64,000 nt of DNA from Cordia subcordata (lineage: Eukaryota; Streptophyta; Magnoliopsida; Boraginales; Cordiaceae): assembly GCA_028554755.1 (NCBI GenBank), contig JAPTOF010000020.1, forward strand, positions 5,957,001-6,021,000. Direction: 5' to 3'. The notes under the pieces are model-generated. The model did not search any database. It had not been told where the DNA came from and worked only from the letters and a program-made list of their open reading frames with translations. Below, in pieces: positions 21,291 to 34,110 of this stretch (position 1 is the first letter of the stretch; each line of letters begins with the position of its first letter). A program made the position numbers and the translations under genes.

Positions 21291-23184
21291 AAATTGATTT
21301 TTTTTAAAAATATTTTTTTAACAGTGTTTAAAAAAAAAATTTTGTAAATTTTGTCTTTTATAAGAAAAGCTGTATTTGAAAATAAAATAGAGGATTAGGG
21401 TAACATATTCAATTACAAAATAGAGGTGAAGAAAACAAAAAGAAAAAAGGAGTCTAAACTCGTGAGGATTCGGGTGCGGCGCGCCAGATTTATATACTAG
21501 TGGCACTACGAAAATTAAAAGAAAAGATTTAGGAGTAATTTCTAGGATATTGTATTTAATCAAATGATAGTGCTCATGTTCTCGTCATATTAAAATATTA
21601 TATATGTTTTGTGAAAGGTTCCCATATGTAGTGCTAAAGTTCAAATAATATTATATGTAGTATTAGAGTTATCATTTCATTTAAAATTTTGAATTTGTAA
21701 AAAGAATATTAGTTTATTTATTTATTACGTTAACACGTACGTCCCTCTCTCGTGCAGTATAATTTTTTAGAAGCTTGCACGTGGATAAATCACAACAATT
21801 TAATATTTTTTAAACGGGTAACGTTAAAGTTCGAACTTGAGACTGTTTATTTTTTAAGCCTCATAACATCTTAGGATTACCACTTCATCTAAAAGCTTAA
21901 AGTTGTAGAAAGAATATTGGCTTATTTATATATTATATAAACATGCATTCATGAAGTTAAAATTTTTATTAAGAAAAATGAAAATATATAAATAATTTAG
22001 AAATAAATATGTAAAACATGTAATTTATAAAAATCATTTGCCTAAGGTCTTAAAACAAGAAAATTTGTAACAATACTTTATTAATTTATAGTTTGTTTCA
22101 TCTAACTAAAATAATAAATTTACTCATTTATCTTGATTAAAATATGAAATGTGTAATATAAGAAGAGGTTATTTATAAATTTAAGGTGAGTTGCATATAT
22201 AAATTAATTTTAATACCATCCCAAAATTATATAATATATATCATTTACTAAACCCTCTTAATTCCATGTAGCTCCATTCATCATTAGATATTGATTTTTT
22301 TGTTGGTCATAAGGTATACTAAAATTAATTTATATTCCAGAAGTAATACATCACAGACCAAAGAGCCACAGTTTAAGTTGTTTGAAGAGTATGTAAAAAT
22401 ATTGGACTTCATTGTCTAAAAAGATTATATACAAAAGCTTATATCATGTGTATAGATTAAATAATTGCTTATGGTTATTAGGCTTATAATGGATAGGCCT
22501 ATGACTAAATTAGATATCGTGATTGATCCCCTCTCCTATTTCAGATATGAAAACACGTTATTATTTCGAAAAAACAGAACCTATATGTGAAGAGTTTCAA
22601 CTGTTCTTTTAATCTTTATAAAAGAACATGATGTTATGTCTATTCTCTATCGGAAAAAATTTAGGGATCAAGGAGAAGAAGAGCAATTAGTCAATCAAGA
22701 TCCTCAATGAAATTCTAAAATGAGAAGACATGGATATAGAAGCCTTGATGAAATTCTAAAATGAGAAAATGCGGATATGAAAGTAAGCGGTTAATTTTCT
22801 TTCCATAATTTTTTAGTTGAATGTGTTTTAATGCTCATAAATTTATCATGATTTAGCATTTAAAACTTTGCCAAGAGAGTGTTGTATATATTACTTCTTC
22901 ATTTTTTTTAAACATAGATCACTTTTTGGCTATGCAAATTGTATTGTATAAGAAAAATTAAAAACTAATATAAAATATTAGTTGAAATTAAAAAAATGAA
23001 AACGTCATATCATCTTAGAACAACCACGACTTGCCTGTCGACAAAACTTGGTCAGAAGAGGACGACAACGCGCTAAAAATGGATTTTTTTAATGCGGGAT
23101 CCCAAGTTCGAGATATGCTAAGGTCATGTCCCTGGTCCTCTTTTATCTTTTTCCTTTTTCTTTTTGGCTCTGGCCTGGACACCA
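21291..23184. other. Intergenic DNA with a relic of a SOT 3' flank
   Basis: No gene is seen. Positions 22240-22370 match 19495-19615 ('gtagctccattcatcattag', 'tattccagaagtaa'), the DNA just downstream of SOT2, but no SOT coding sequence follows. From about 22960 the DNA is collinear with 42380-42560, the left half of the transposon's empty site. Confidence 0.6.
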
Positions 23185-23584
23185 AAATAAAATGGAGTAA
23201 ATAACATAATACTCCTTGAGCTTAGACTTAAGTACACAGCATCCCTAAATTTTTAAAATTAACTAATTACTTGTTATATACATATAATCCCTTCCCGTTA
23301 GGTTTCCATTTAATTTCACGGAAATTGTGATACACACGCCTTTACTAACGATATGACTTTATAATTCATCTAAACAAATAATTTTGGACTAAAATAGGCT
23401 TGTCTCTTTCATTTTTCATAAACACATCTTGCAACTTCGAGCACTCGCCGAAAGCCATTTTTGGCCGCCTCACATTGCCCAGCTACTATCAGAATCTTTC
23501 TCTACTCATGATTCTCATGATACCTCTTATAGTTGATTTGGTTGTTCCAAAATTAATCCACCATTACAAGAATTGGAGCCAGTA

Positions 23585-23960
23585 GTTATGCTTTTTTTAT
23601 TACGCTTGGGAAACGTGTAAAGAAATAAGTGACACTTGGAAGCATAACAAATATTTGGTTATGCATCCAAGCGTAACAACACGTTTTTGGAAAAAAATAA
23701 TTTATAGTTAATAACGCTTCTAAATGTAATCAAACATTAGTTACGTTTGGAAGCATGACTAAATATTAATTACATTTGTAAGCATAATAAAACTTAATTA
23801 CACTTCTAAACGTAATAAAATATTAGTTACGCTTCCAAGTGTAATAAAATATTAGTTACGTTTCTAAACGTAAACGATTTTAGTTATGCTTAAAACATTA
23901 CACTTGTAAGTGTAATAGAAAAAATCTTATGGTAGTCATAGTTACAAGCGTAAGAAAAAA
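23585..23960. repeat. Left array of TTACGCTT/AAGCGTAA palindromes
   Basis: About ten degenerate units of ~34 bp, each an inverted repeat such as TTACGCTTCCAAGTGTAA separated by 'aaaatatta'. It mirrors the array at 33865-34110 near the other end of the transposon. Confidence 0.75.
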
Positions 23961-24147
23961 TTACTTATAGTTAATTTTTTTTTTTTTTGGAGCCTAAATA
24001 TTGTGCCTTATTGAAAAGTATATTTTTTATTCAATATCTCCAAAATTGTTTTGGTTTGGGTTGGTTTTGATTTTTATAAAAATTTTTAAAGATTATCAAA
24101 AACTGACAAAAGCAAAGGAAAAATTAACCAATAGATCAAACTTGATT

Positions 24148-24151
24148 TACC

Positions 24152-24182
<31 letters not shown>

Positions 24183-24190
24183 GTATATTT
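24148..24190. repeat. TA-rich simple repeat
   Basis: TA dinucleotides followed by TATG variants. Confidence 0.8.
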
Positions 24191-24199
24191 ATCCATATT

Positions 24200-25758
24200 A
24201 CAAGTTTAACTAATATATACATAAATTTAAGGTAATTAAATATAATTGTATGAGGTTAACTAATTAATTTATATGCATAAAACTAGCTAGGAGAATATAG
24301 TTTGGTTTGTGAATCTATTTTAAACCAAATGCCTACCTAGTTGTTTCCATTTGAAATTAACTAGCTATAGTTTGTAACTATGGATAATAACCGAACAACC
24401 AACTCGAACTTTTTGATTAGTTTGGTCAGTTTAACAACCCATACATGTTCACCCCTATGCAATGGGACAAATTCTCTAGGGCACACGGGATCGACCAATC
24501 AATTTAAAACCCGCTTAAACTTGTTCGATTAAGAATCCAAAAAAAGAATGTAACAATTTCTAGAAATCAAGTTTCAGGTACCAGGTACTCATTACGAAAC
24601 CCCATTCGCCTCCCAAAAATTAATCTTGAACGCGAATGTATCAATTTTTATAAATCGGGTTTAGGGTATTGGGTACCAGTTACAAAACTTGATTCCTGGC
24701 TCAAATTGCAATATTCTATAACAAATACAAAGGATGATTAGTGATGATAGTGAACTCTAAGCTAATTTCATTTATGAGAATTTTAAATCATAATGCGTTA
24801 TCACTATACTCAAATTATATCTTGGTAAATATTGAACATGATTTACATATATAGTAAAATATATTACTAACTAGAACCAATTAATTGATATCCTAATATA
24901 TATTACATATTTATTAATAAACATGCTTGTAGTAATTTATTAATAAGTTATAAAAATAATTAAAAATTCATATATATAACTTCATTAGTTTCATTAATAC
25001 ATCTAATTTAATCTTGTATACTTGTGCTAAACATATTGAATTGGATGACGATCAAGTTAATTTTCATAACTTACTTTCTTAATTTTTAACCACAATACTA
25101 TCTTTCCTAATTGTAGTGATATTAAAAAAATTAGTTCACTTAAAAAAATCCTATAAAATAATATCAATAATTATACATTATAATTTAAATTTCATGTGAC
25201 TTAAATATGATTATAGATTTTTTATAATTTACAAAGAAATTAATAAAGGAATTATACTTACTATATACAACTTATCATCATATATATAAGTGTAATAAAA
25301 AAATATCTTAAAATTTTTTATTTAGTTTTGGTGCCTAATTGTAGCGCTTAATTTGTATTAAAAATATTTTTAATTATTTTTTTTCAGTTCAGCCCAAACA
25401 ACTCAATTATTGATTACACGATCGATCAAAACTTCATCACATACCCTCCTCGACTTCTCTCCCGCAGCACATGCCCTTACACAAGAATTGATCCCCCGCA
25501 CAAGTTATAGATGACGAGCACAAGAATTGTCTCATTTATTTTCCATTACTAAAGGTATGTGCTTGAACTCACTCATTTATTGTGTTGTTTATGTGGCGAA
25601 GGCGGTGTCTCAAATTGGATGGGTATGATAACACTATGGGTTGTTATAGATGGGACTGATGACTGTATCGTATGTGGGGGATTCAGCGTATGGGACAGTG
25701 AGAATATTGTTTGATATTGGTGCTATTTTTTTATTCTTGCTAATGGAGTGACATGGTG
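24200..25758. other. Non-coding transposon interior
   Basis: AT-rich DNA between the left array and the nested Copia. I recognise no coding sequence. The CT/GC-richer stretch at 25430-25560 could be the old transposase promoter or leader. Confidence 0.4.
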
Positions 25759-25948
25759 TTATATGTAAGTGTAATATAGGATCGTATACATGAATTTAAA
25801 ATATAAAATTCAAAGACATAATTGATAACGGAAGCATGTACCTGTTTAAGCCATTATTGTTAAAAAATTGTTGTTAAAAAAATAATTGTCACCTAATCTA
25901 GGCTTAGATCTTCTTCTCCTTACTCTACTCATTATTAATAGATGCTTA

Positions 25949-27850
25949 GATTTTCTTTGGGTAAAGCCTTTTGTTACTAATTTCACCTTTGGCCTCTCAA
26001 TCTTCTCTAAGGGATCTCTCTTAGTCTTGAAGACCCATCTGCAACCAATAAGATGATCTCCTTTAAGAAGATCAACAAGTTTCCAAATTCATTTTCATCA
26101 TAAGTTGCATCTCATCTCTCATAACATTCAAGTAAATGAGATAATAATTATAGATGGAATGTCTTCTTTCTCTAATGGACCTTTATAAATGTTATTTATC
26201 ATTAATCTCATTAGGTTGTGAGATCTCAACATGTAGATTGTCATTAGCTATAACACCATCATCTATTATAGGGTACCGACTAATATCTTGTCTCTCAATG
26301 TGAGTAGAGTATCAGCTTGACTACTTATTAGTAGTAGAAATGAAACAATTTCTCTATCATTATCCTCAGTAGTAGGTTGAGGACATACAACATTACCAGC
26401 ATCCAATTCTAAGAATTTGGGCATTTGACAATCTTAGAAACGCATGTAGAAGAGTAAAACCTATATCATTTAAAATGAACCAAATACCTAATGAAACAAC
26501 AAATAGTCTTAGTCCTTACCTAAGCAGGACAACCCCAACTCGAAAATCGGTCAAACTAGGTTTTCTCCATAACCAAAATTAAAAAAAAAAAAAGCCTTAG
26601 GGACAAACTTGTTGGGAGCATGGTTAAGTATTTAACAAGTCATTTTCATGGCTTCACTACAAAGGTACTCTAGTAGGTCAATAACACTTATCATGCTCCT
26701 TATTATATCTGGAAAAGTGCATTTTCACCTTTTGATCACACCATTTTACTTAGGGATACCAGACATAGTATGCTGGGCAATAATCCCATAAATTTATAAG
26801 TACTTGATGAACGACCCTATATGTTGTTCAGAGATCCAAGCCTAACATAGTACTCATATTTTCCGTCAGATCCAACAATTTTGATAACCTTCCCAAGTTG
26901 TTTTCTACCATTGTATTAAAAATTTTAAATTTCTCAATAGCGTCATATTTCTCTTTAATTAAATAGAGGTATCTATAACGAAAAAAATTATCAATGAATG
27001 TAACAAAATATTTATTACCACACAATGTAACAGAATAAGGTCTAATAGTATCTATGTTTATCATTTCTAGAAGGCAAAACAGCGGGTAGCATATTTCTTT
27101 TAGTTTTAGTGCGCTTGCCCCTTATGCACCCAATATAAGTTTTAAGATCATCAAAAATTTAGAGAAGGTAAAATCACACTGTTAATAAGTTTTTCAACCT
27201 TTTCCTTAGAAATATGACCTAACCTTTTATGCCATAACAAAGAAAAATTTTCTTATAATTAAACTCCTTTTAGAAGCAAGATTTTCTATATGAAAAGAGT
27301 CACGAGAACTTCTTAGGAATAAACACAATTGGTAGAAACCATTTGATAAAGCACATTCACCAACAATTCTGGAATTGAAAAACAATTGTACTTGGGCTTT
27401 TGTAAGGTGAAAATCATAACCAATCTTGTCTAAAAAAAGAAATAGAGATCAAGTTTCGTCTAAAACATGGCATCTAGAAAATATATTCTAAAATAAGTTT
27501 AATACTAATTTTTATATACAAACTAACAATCCAAATGTAAAACTCTAATCCACTCGCCCCTCATCTATTTTCTCTTTTTCTAACCAAAATTGAATTTGTG
27601 CAATGAGCTCTTTTATAACATTTTCTTACAAAAGTAAGAGTTCTTATCAAACTTAGTGATAGCAGATTTAGAACCTTTTATATTGTGATTTTAATTTACT
27701 ATCTAGATCTGACCTTTACCACCCTTTTTAAAACCATGATCTCTCTTAGGAGCATGACCGTTAGAATTTGAGGTACTAACCTTATAAGAGTAGAGTTTAA
27801 GATTGGAAACAAACTATACAACCTTTGGGTTTCTATCCTTAATTTTGTTT
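25949..27850 (-). pseudogene. Copia pol remnants of the nested element
   Basis: Read on the minus strand: a pre-integrase finger (LWHKRLGHISKE, about 27235-27200), an integrase core (27064-26828; GNKYFVTFIDNFFRY) and the start of reverse transcriptase (GCRWVFKTKRDP, about 26050-26015). Each is interrupted. The catalytic half of RT and RNase H are gone. The order matches Copia (integrase before RT). Confidence 0.75.
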
Positions 27851-30026
27851 TCCTCATTAACATGATGGGTAATTTTTGGTTATTGATATTCCAAGATTTC
27901 TTGGTATTTCTCTCCTATAACTATTAAGAGTTCTTTTACATTCTTAGTTCAAGATAAGCCATTCATTAAATACTCAGTATGGTCTCTTCATAGTTATTAA
28001 GCAAGACAGTTAGACCTCTCATATTGTCGATTATATTTTCCTTTCTTTATCACCAATTTTATCAACCAAAGTGGCATGTGCATCAAATGTAACGTCAAGT
28101 CAGTATCGACTATACTCAGATAAAACCCAATAACCGCTTTTATTTCATAATGGTTTTATCCATTCAAGACATCTGAGTAATGATTGTTCAAAGCAAAGGT
28201 AACAATTCAAGAAAAGAATGCAATATCAATAAACATTATGTATACATGCTATATTACAAGAGTAAGCATTATAAACAAAAGAGTCCAAGCACATCGTAGT
28301 CATATCTGTCTTTGGGAAAATAATTTAACATGTAAATAGACACTTTTTTAATATAAAGTAATACATATAAGATCACCGCACTGAAAGAAAAGTCAACCAC
28401 CTTTGGGCAATTGAACTCTCTAACAACATTGTAATCTTAGTCCATACTTTATGTTTATGTTATCAGGCTAAAGTTATATAATGGTTTCCTTTGGGAGAAC
28501 ATTGTGCACTTTACCATGATAGTTTCCCAAACAAAATGAGAAAAGCCATAGATTTAATTGAGCAAATCACTTTGGTGAATTTGCCTACTTAAATCTATGC
28601 TATCAACTCATCGAGAAAATTAATGCTTCACTTTAACCACAAAATGCTATGTATGCAATTGACCACACAACGTGAAACAATTCAATATGACGTGTCTCAG
28701 TGATCAATTTAAAATTGCATTCTTCAACAAATTTCATGAGTATATATGAATAATCTAGCAATAGGATATATATAAAATTTCAAATTGAATAAAGAAAATA
28801 AATAGTTTTGTTAAACTTAAAGGACCAATAAAATAAAACTTTAATTTATAAATCATATCTTAATTTATAAATCATAAATTGAAATTTCCATGGAAAGAAA
28901 TATAAATAATTTAATTTAATTCCATGACAACAATTTGAGACCATAATTATTAAATAGTAAGTCAATATTGCAATTATTAAAGAAAAAAAAATTCATGATC
29001 GCAAACAAAATGGTGTAACTTCATTTAAAAATTAATTCATTACCTAATCAAGATATGTCCACCAAATCTATCTCTAAAATTAATAACCCATTAAGGATTG
29101 CTAGATGAGTACATGACTACATGACCTTTATAGTAACCGCATGTTTAGTCATTAAAAAATAATAAACCAAATATCAACATAATAATTATTTTTATTATTC
29201 TTATCACCTGTTTTCGAAAAGAAAATTTTTTTTGTTATATTTTATTTAAATATGTCATCATGATATTGCCTAACTATATGGTAAACCAAAAGCAAATAGA
29301 ACTCCCATTGGGCTTAGTGGTAAAGGACTTGGCATTAAAGTCCTTAACTAATTACAACTCTAGAGTTCAAATCTATTTTGCCTCATGCCTTTTATCTCTT
29401 ATTTTTGTTAATAATTATTAATGCTCAACGAAATCCATATCTAGGACTAAAGCTTTGCTGACCGAACCCTCTGGATTTGCCACATATTTTTTTCCCTTTT
29501 TTTATTACATGACAAATATATAGCAAAAGGGGGAAAAACAATTAAAAAAAAACTTTACATATTGCGTGACACCAGATTACTAATGCAAGATGAACCAACA
29601 AAGATAAGACGAACATGGCTTTCCTTTTTGCAAAATAATATTGTCAATCGCAAATTAATGAAGTCCTCGAAAAAAAAATTCTAGTTTCAGATCAATGCAG
29701 TAGTTTAAAAAATTGATGTCAGCAAGATTGATGCCAATAAATATAGCATTTAAATTGCTTGATTTAAATGAGACATGAGAAGAACAAGATTTAAGACATA
29801 TATCAATTTAGGACGTATATCACAAAATATTATATATATATATAAATAAAACGAACAAAGAAAGTTTTACAAAAGCCCTAAATCAATTTTATGAAATGAT
29901 AATTTGGTAATCACAAAATAAATCAAGAACTCTCATAATCTTTATGCTCAAACAAGTATTTTGATTTTTTTTTCTTTCCTTAAATAAACACATGTAAATC
30001 CATGTATAAGTGGCTCTGATACCACA
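27851..30026 (-). other. Gag-leader region of the nested Copia, unresolved
   Basis: This should hold gag and the leader, but no clear gag frame survives. A tRNA-like stretch at 29302-29375 (GGCTTAGTGGTAAAGGA, then GAGTTCAAATCT about 40 bp on) may be a SINE. The rest is AT-rich. Confidence 0.4.
29302..29420 (+). mobile_element. Possible SINE head inside the nested Copia
   Basis: Box A-like TTAGTGGTAAAGGA and box B-like GAGTTCAAATCT are at tRNA-like spacing, followed by a T-rich end. No target duplication was found. Confidence 0.4.
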
Positions 30027-30459
30027 TGTAAGTGCAATATAGGATTGTATACATGAATCTACAATATAAAATTCAAAGACATAATTGATAGTGGAAGCAC
30101 GTACTTGTTTGAGCCATTATTGTTAAAGAATTATTGTTGAAGAAATAACTGTCACCCAGTCTAGGCTTAGATCTTTCTCTCTCTGCTCTACTCAATATTA
30201 ATAGATGCTTATGGGAACAACTATTATGTTAAGAGTAGGAGAGGAGACCTAACCCTATTTATAATAAATTCTGACAGTCCTACCCATAAAAGGATTTATC
30301 AGAATATATGGGCCTATGCACAAAAGAACTGTATGAATTTATGAGATGGGCTAAAACCAATATGATCACAAAGTCCAATTTGTGAACCAGATATTCAACC
30401 TATTTTATAAAACCAAAAATAATTAACAGTAGCCCACTTTAAAGAGAAAATTTTCAACA
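30027..30459 (-). repeat. 5' LTR of the nested Copia
   Basis: 433 bp from TGTAAGTG to CAACA. The first ~180 bp match the truncated copy at 25764. Confidence 0.8.
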
Positions 30460-31187
30460 CTATAGACTTTCAAGTAGTCTGGTTGGTTGGACAATTGTTA
30501 GTGTGAAAAAGTTATGATAAGTGTTTGACTCTACTAAAGAAACTTTATGCAAACAAGTGATCAAATAGACACTTCTCATTGTATAATTCTTTTTTTTTTT
30601 CAATTCTTTTGAGTGAATAGTGTATAATTTAAACAACTATTTTACTTGTTTTGGTAGATTGGACCTGACTAGAGGTTGGCTCAATCTCCGAAGAAGATAG
30701 TAGAAGATCAAATTAGACTTATAGGTGGTGGAATTGTTATAGCATTGGCACAAGCTATTGCGGTTAAGGTCAAGGTAGGTGATTTTGAAACTTACACGAA
30801 TTACTTCGAATAGTTTGGAAAACATTTCCCGTTAGTTGTTATTGATAGTAGATTATGAAAACAACTAAAAGTTGTTTTGAGAAAAGGGAAGAAAACAAAG
30901 AAAAAGGAAATTTAAACAGGACGAGCATGGTACATGTATACATTTTTGGTTTACTTTTGTTGTGTAAATTTGGTTTAGTATATGACAAATTTAGTGCATT
31001 GGTTTATTATACGACAAATTTATTGTATTTCATTATACTTGATAATTAATTTTATCAAAATATTATTATGTTAATTTGGTCTATTATATGACAAATTTTT
31101 GGTTTTATTGTTAATTGTAATGTTATTTGTATTAACCTATTTTATGTTTTTAGTATTCAAGTTCAATATGCTCTTTAGTGTAGGCTC

Positions 31188-33370
31188 ATGTATACGACAA
31201 AAAAGTCTAAGATAGCGGAAGAAGCTTATTCCCCCGGCAATTCTTCTTATCCAGAGTCTTGTTGCCAAGTCAAGGCCCCATGTTCTCAGGCCACATATTC
31301 TCTACCTAGTTTATTATGCTCTCAACTTGAGGTTTCACTACCTATTTACTTAGATTCACAACTTAGTTTACACCGCTTATAGCCTACTCTTCAGCCTAGT
31401 TTGCACCATTGCAATCTACTTTTCATCATACTTTTCAATCACAACATTCAGGATTTCAACCTCATACTCTAGATCAAGATCAATCATCATCTCCATCATG
31501 CAATTTCCACTTTCAACCTGCATTATCCCAACCTATTTCATCACATTTTTTTTTTTGTCATGAGTCATTTTCTTCATCTCATTTAGAACACTTAGATGAC
31601 AAAGATGATGAAAATAATGGGACAGTAGATGAAGATAAGTCAAATATAAAGGATGATGAGCCAAATTCAGAGGATGATGATTCACTTCAACAAATTCTAA
31701 AACAGAAGTTGAAATAATTGGTAATGGAAATATACAAGGATAATACTATTTACCCAATATTAATTATTGAACTCTATAAGTTTATTTTTAGTTTTATTTT
31801 AATTATTATGTTATGTTTTAGATATATAAAAATTGTCATTTTGTTACATAGATGCAAATGGAAACATAAGGAAGAAGAAGAGTTTTAAAGTAAATGATTT
31901 AATAAAGATGTCAGAAAATAAAAAAGGTTGTTGTAAAAGTCAATAGCATTGGCCAACTAGTTGGAGGTGCTAGAAATTGTTTAACTCAGTGGATGACTAT
32001 ATTTATCAAAGAACCAAACATTTGTCCACCGAATGCAAAAAATTTCAAGGAGGTTAGATGTCTCTATGGTCCTGAACTTATAAGAAATGTGCAAGTGAGT
32101 ACATTCTTCATACTAAGACACAATTATAACATTTTGATTTTGTGTCACCCTTTTTATGATTTTTCAAGTATCAAGTACTTATTATTTGTTTGCTGTTGAC
32201 AGCTCAAGTTTCAATTTCTAGAACATATTAATGTGAATACAGTTCTTATTGACTTTTCCACATCAAGTTTAGGACTGGGAGACATAATTTGAGCAAAAAT
32301 CTTTTTAAGCAAGTAAATGGTTTTTTTAGGGATAAATTAAAGGTGACTTTTAAAGATAGTGGCTTGCATAGTGCAGAATTGAAGCAACAGTTAGAGCGAC
32401 ATAAATTTAGCATTGATGAGTTAAAGGAAGGGCTTAACAAGTTGACATCTCCAAAAGGTTTTATTGATCTCCAATGGTTCAAATTTAAGAGTTATCTCAA
32501 ATAAAAAAAGTTTAAGGTATTGTAACAGGTTTTGAAAGTAAATTGAAACTTTTTTTCTCAGTTTGTTGTTTAAATAAGTATCTTACTATTTGTAACACTT
32601 GTAAAATCTTTCGCTGAAAGGGAAAAAAGCACGTGCATAGAAGAGTCATATGCACACAACTGGTTGTAAGAGTTTTTCACAAGTTCATTATGAATATGTG
32701 AGTTTCTTTCTTATTTTTCATTGAATACTTTTGAATTTCAATTTATTGATCATCTGAAATTGTTCCTAAATTTACATTAGGAAAAGAAAAATAAACAGAA
32801 TGTTGGACATGTTGAGCTCTTTCAACTAACTCATAAGAAAGAAGATGGCACTTATGTGGGAGAATTATCACAAGAGTTCATAGTATCATTTTTTAAATTA
32901 TTTTAATTAATGTACATTTACATTTAAGCTGATTATTCTATCATAACAAGTATTATGTAATGTAAAAATCTACTGAGGCAAAGATAAAGGAGTATATGGC
33001 AAGTGGAAAATATGCTACTCGATAATATGCAGAGAACAAGATTTGGAATGAGTATATGGGTAATGACAAGCTAAGGCGTGCACATGGATATGGTACAAGA
33101 GCTGCAAAATCAAAAGTCAAAGGCATTAAGGCTAATTTAATGAGAGTTGCAGATGAAAGGTTAAGAAGTGATAATACTAGTATTAAAGTGCAAAAGCTTG
33201 AAAACATGCTTGGTGAATCCTAGAAGTTGATAAAGAGACAAAAACAAATGATAGAGAAACAAGAGCAACCTATGCCTCATTTGATGTTGGAACTTCAACT
33301 GTACAGGACTGCTTTTAGAGTTTTTGGTGGAAACCGTGTGTCTCCAAGTTTTGGAACTTGTGCTTAGACT
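31188..33370 (+). pseudogene. Plant En/Spm (Ptta)-type transposase relic
   Basis: The order of segments fits plant Ptta/En/Spm transposase-associated proteins. A Ser/Gln/Pro-rich start with an acidic DDKDDENN stretch (31409-31717) comes first. A core follows (about 31930-32094; VVVKVNSIGQLVGGARN, then FIKEPNICPPNAKNF). Then come 32289-32504 (NLFKQVNGFFRDKLKVTFKD) and the family's HTTGCKSFSQVHYEY / HVELFQLTHKKEDGTYVGEL block on both sides of an intron. The last part is a charged C-terminal helix (about 32970-33300). GT-AG introns are visible at 32095-32202 and 32698-32780. Stops and at least one shift interrupt it, so it is inactive. The family assignment rests on motif memory only. Confidence 0.55.
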
Positions 33371-33864
33371 AGTGGACTAGCTGCAACACATGATTGTTTC
33401 AAAATCTTATTTGCAATTTAAATATCATACTTGTTGCTTCTGTAGTGTCCAGTATAAACTTTTTCTATTTATCATTAATTCTTTCAGGTTCCAAATAATA
33501 TAAGTGGTAACATTGACCATAGCTCAATTCCAAGTAAAAGTGCTGCTCGTGATTAAGAGAAAAAGTACAGTTGTTAGTTGAAGATAAGTCAATTTTATCA
33601 TTACTTTTTTCTTTAGGGGAACAATCTATTTCTTTTTTGCTTAAGATAATGTCAATTTGAAAATTATATCTATGTATTAGAACTACTTTGGAATGTGTTA
33701 AGTCTTTTGCTACATTTGAAAGAAATTGGATGTACATCATTCTATGTTCATTTGAATGTAATATTAGACTAATTTTATATTAAAATTTGTATATAGATGT
33801 GTATATATAGAATTTCAATTAAATAAATATTTATATTAAATTAATATTAAAAAAATTTAGTTGC

Positions 33865-34110
33865 ACCTCCGAGTATAATTATCATAAAATTTGAAGTGTG
33901 CAATTAATTATGCTTGCAAGCATAACAAAATTTAGTTATATTTTCAAGCATAATAAAATATTAGTTACGCTTTCAAGCGTAATTAAAATTGGTTACGAGT
34001 TCAACCATAATTAAAATTGGTTGTGCTTCTAAGCGTAACAATAGTTGGTTACACTTCCAAGCGTAAGTATAATTGGTTATACTTTCAAGCTATACCATAA
34101 GATTAGTTGT
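33865..34110. repeat. Right array of TTACGCTT/AAGCGTAA palindromes
   Basis: Seven or eight units such as TTACGCTTTCAAGCGTAA spaced by 'ttaaaattgg'. It is the counterpart of 23585-23960. Confidence 0.75.

Larger units (their letters stand above)
25764..30459 (-). mobile_element. Decayed Copia nested in the DNA transposon
   Basis: The 5' LTR at 30027-30459 is complete. A truncated 3' LTR copy lies at 25764-25948. The initiator-Met primer binding site (TGGTATCAGAGCC in element sense) abuts the 5' LTR. Flanking repeats TTATA (25759-25763) and CTATA (30460-30464) fit a 5 bp duplication with one change. The 3' part is deleted: the LTR copy joins reverse-transcriptase sequence directly at about 25948. 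All coding parts carry stops and shifts. Confidence 0.8.

Noticed and set aside
23560..23600. 'cattacaagaattgg' as a CACTA terminus at the left array
   Set aside because: No matching inverted CACTA end lies at the right array (34070-34140), whereas the outer TIRs at 23194 and 34898 are supported by an empty site.
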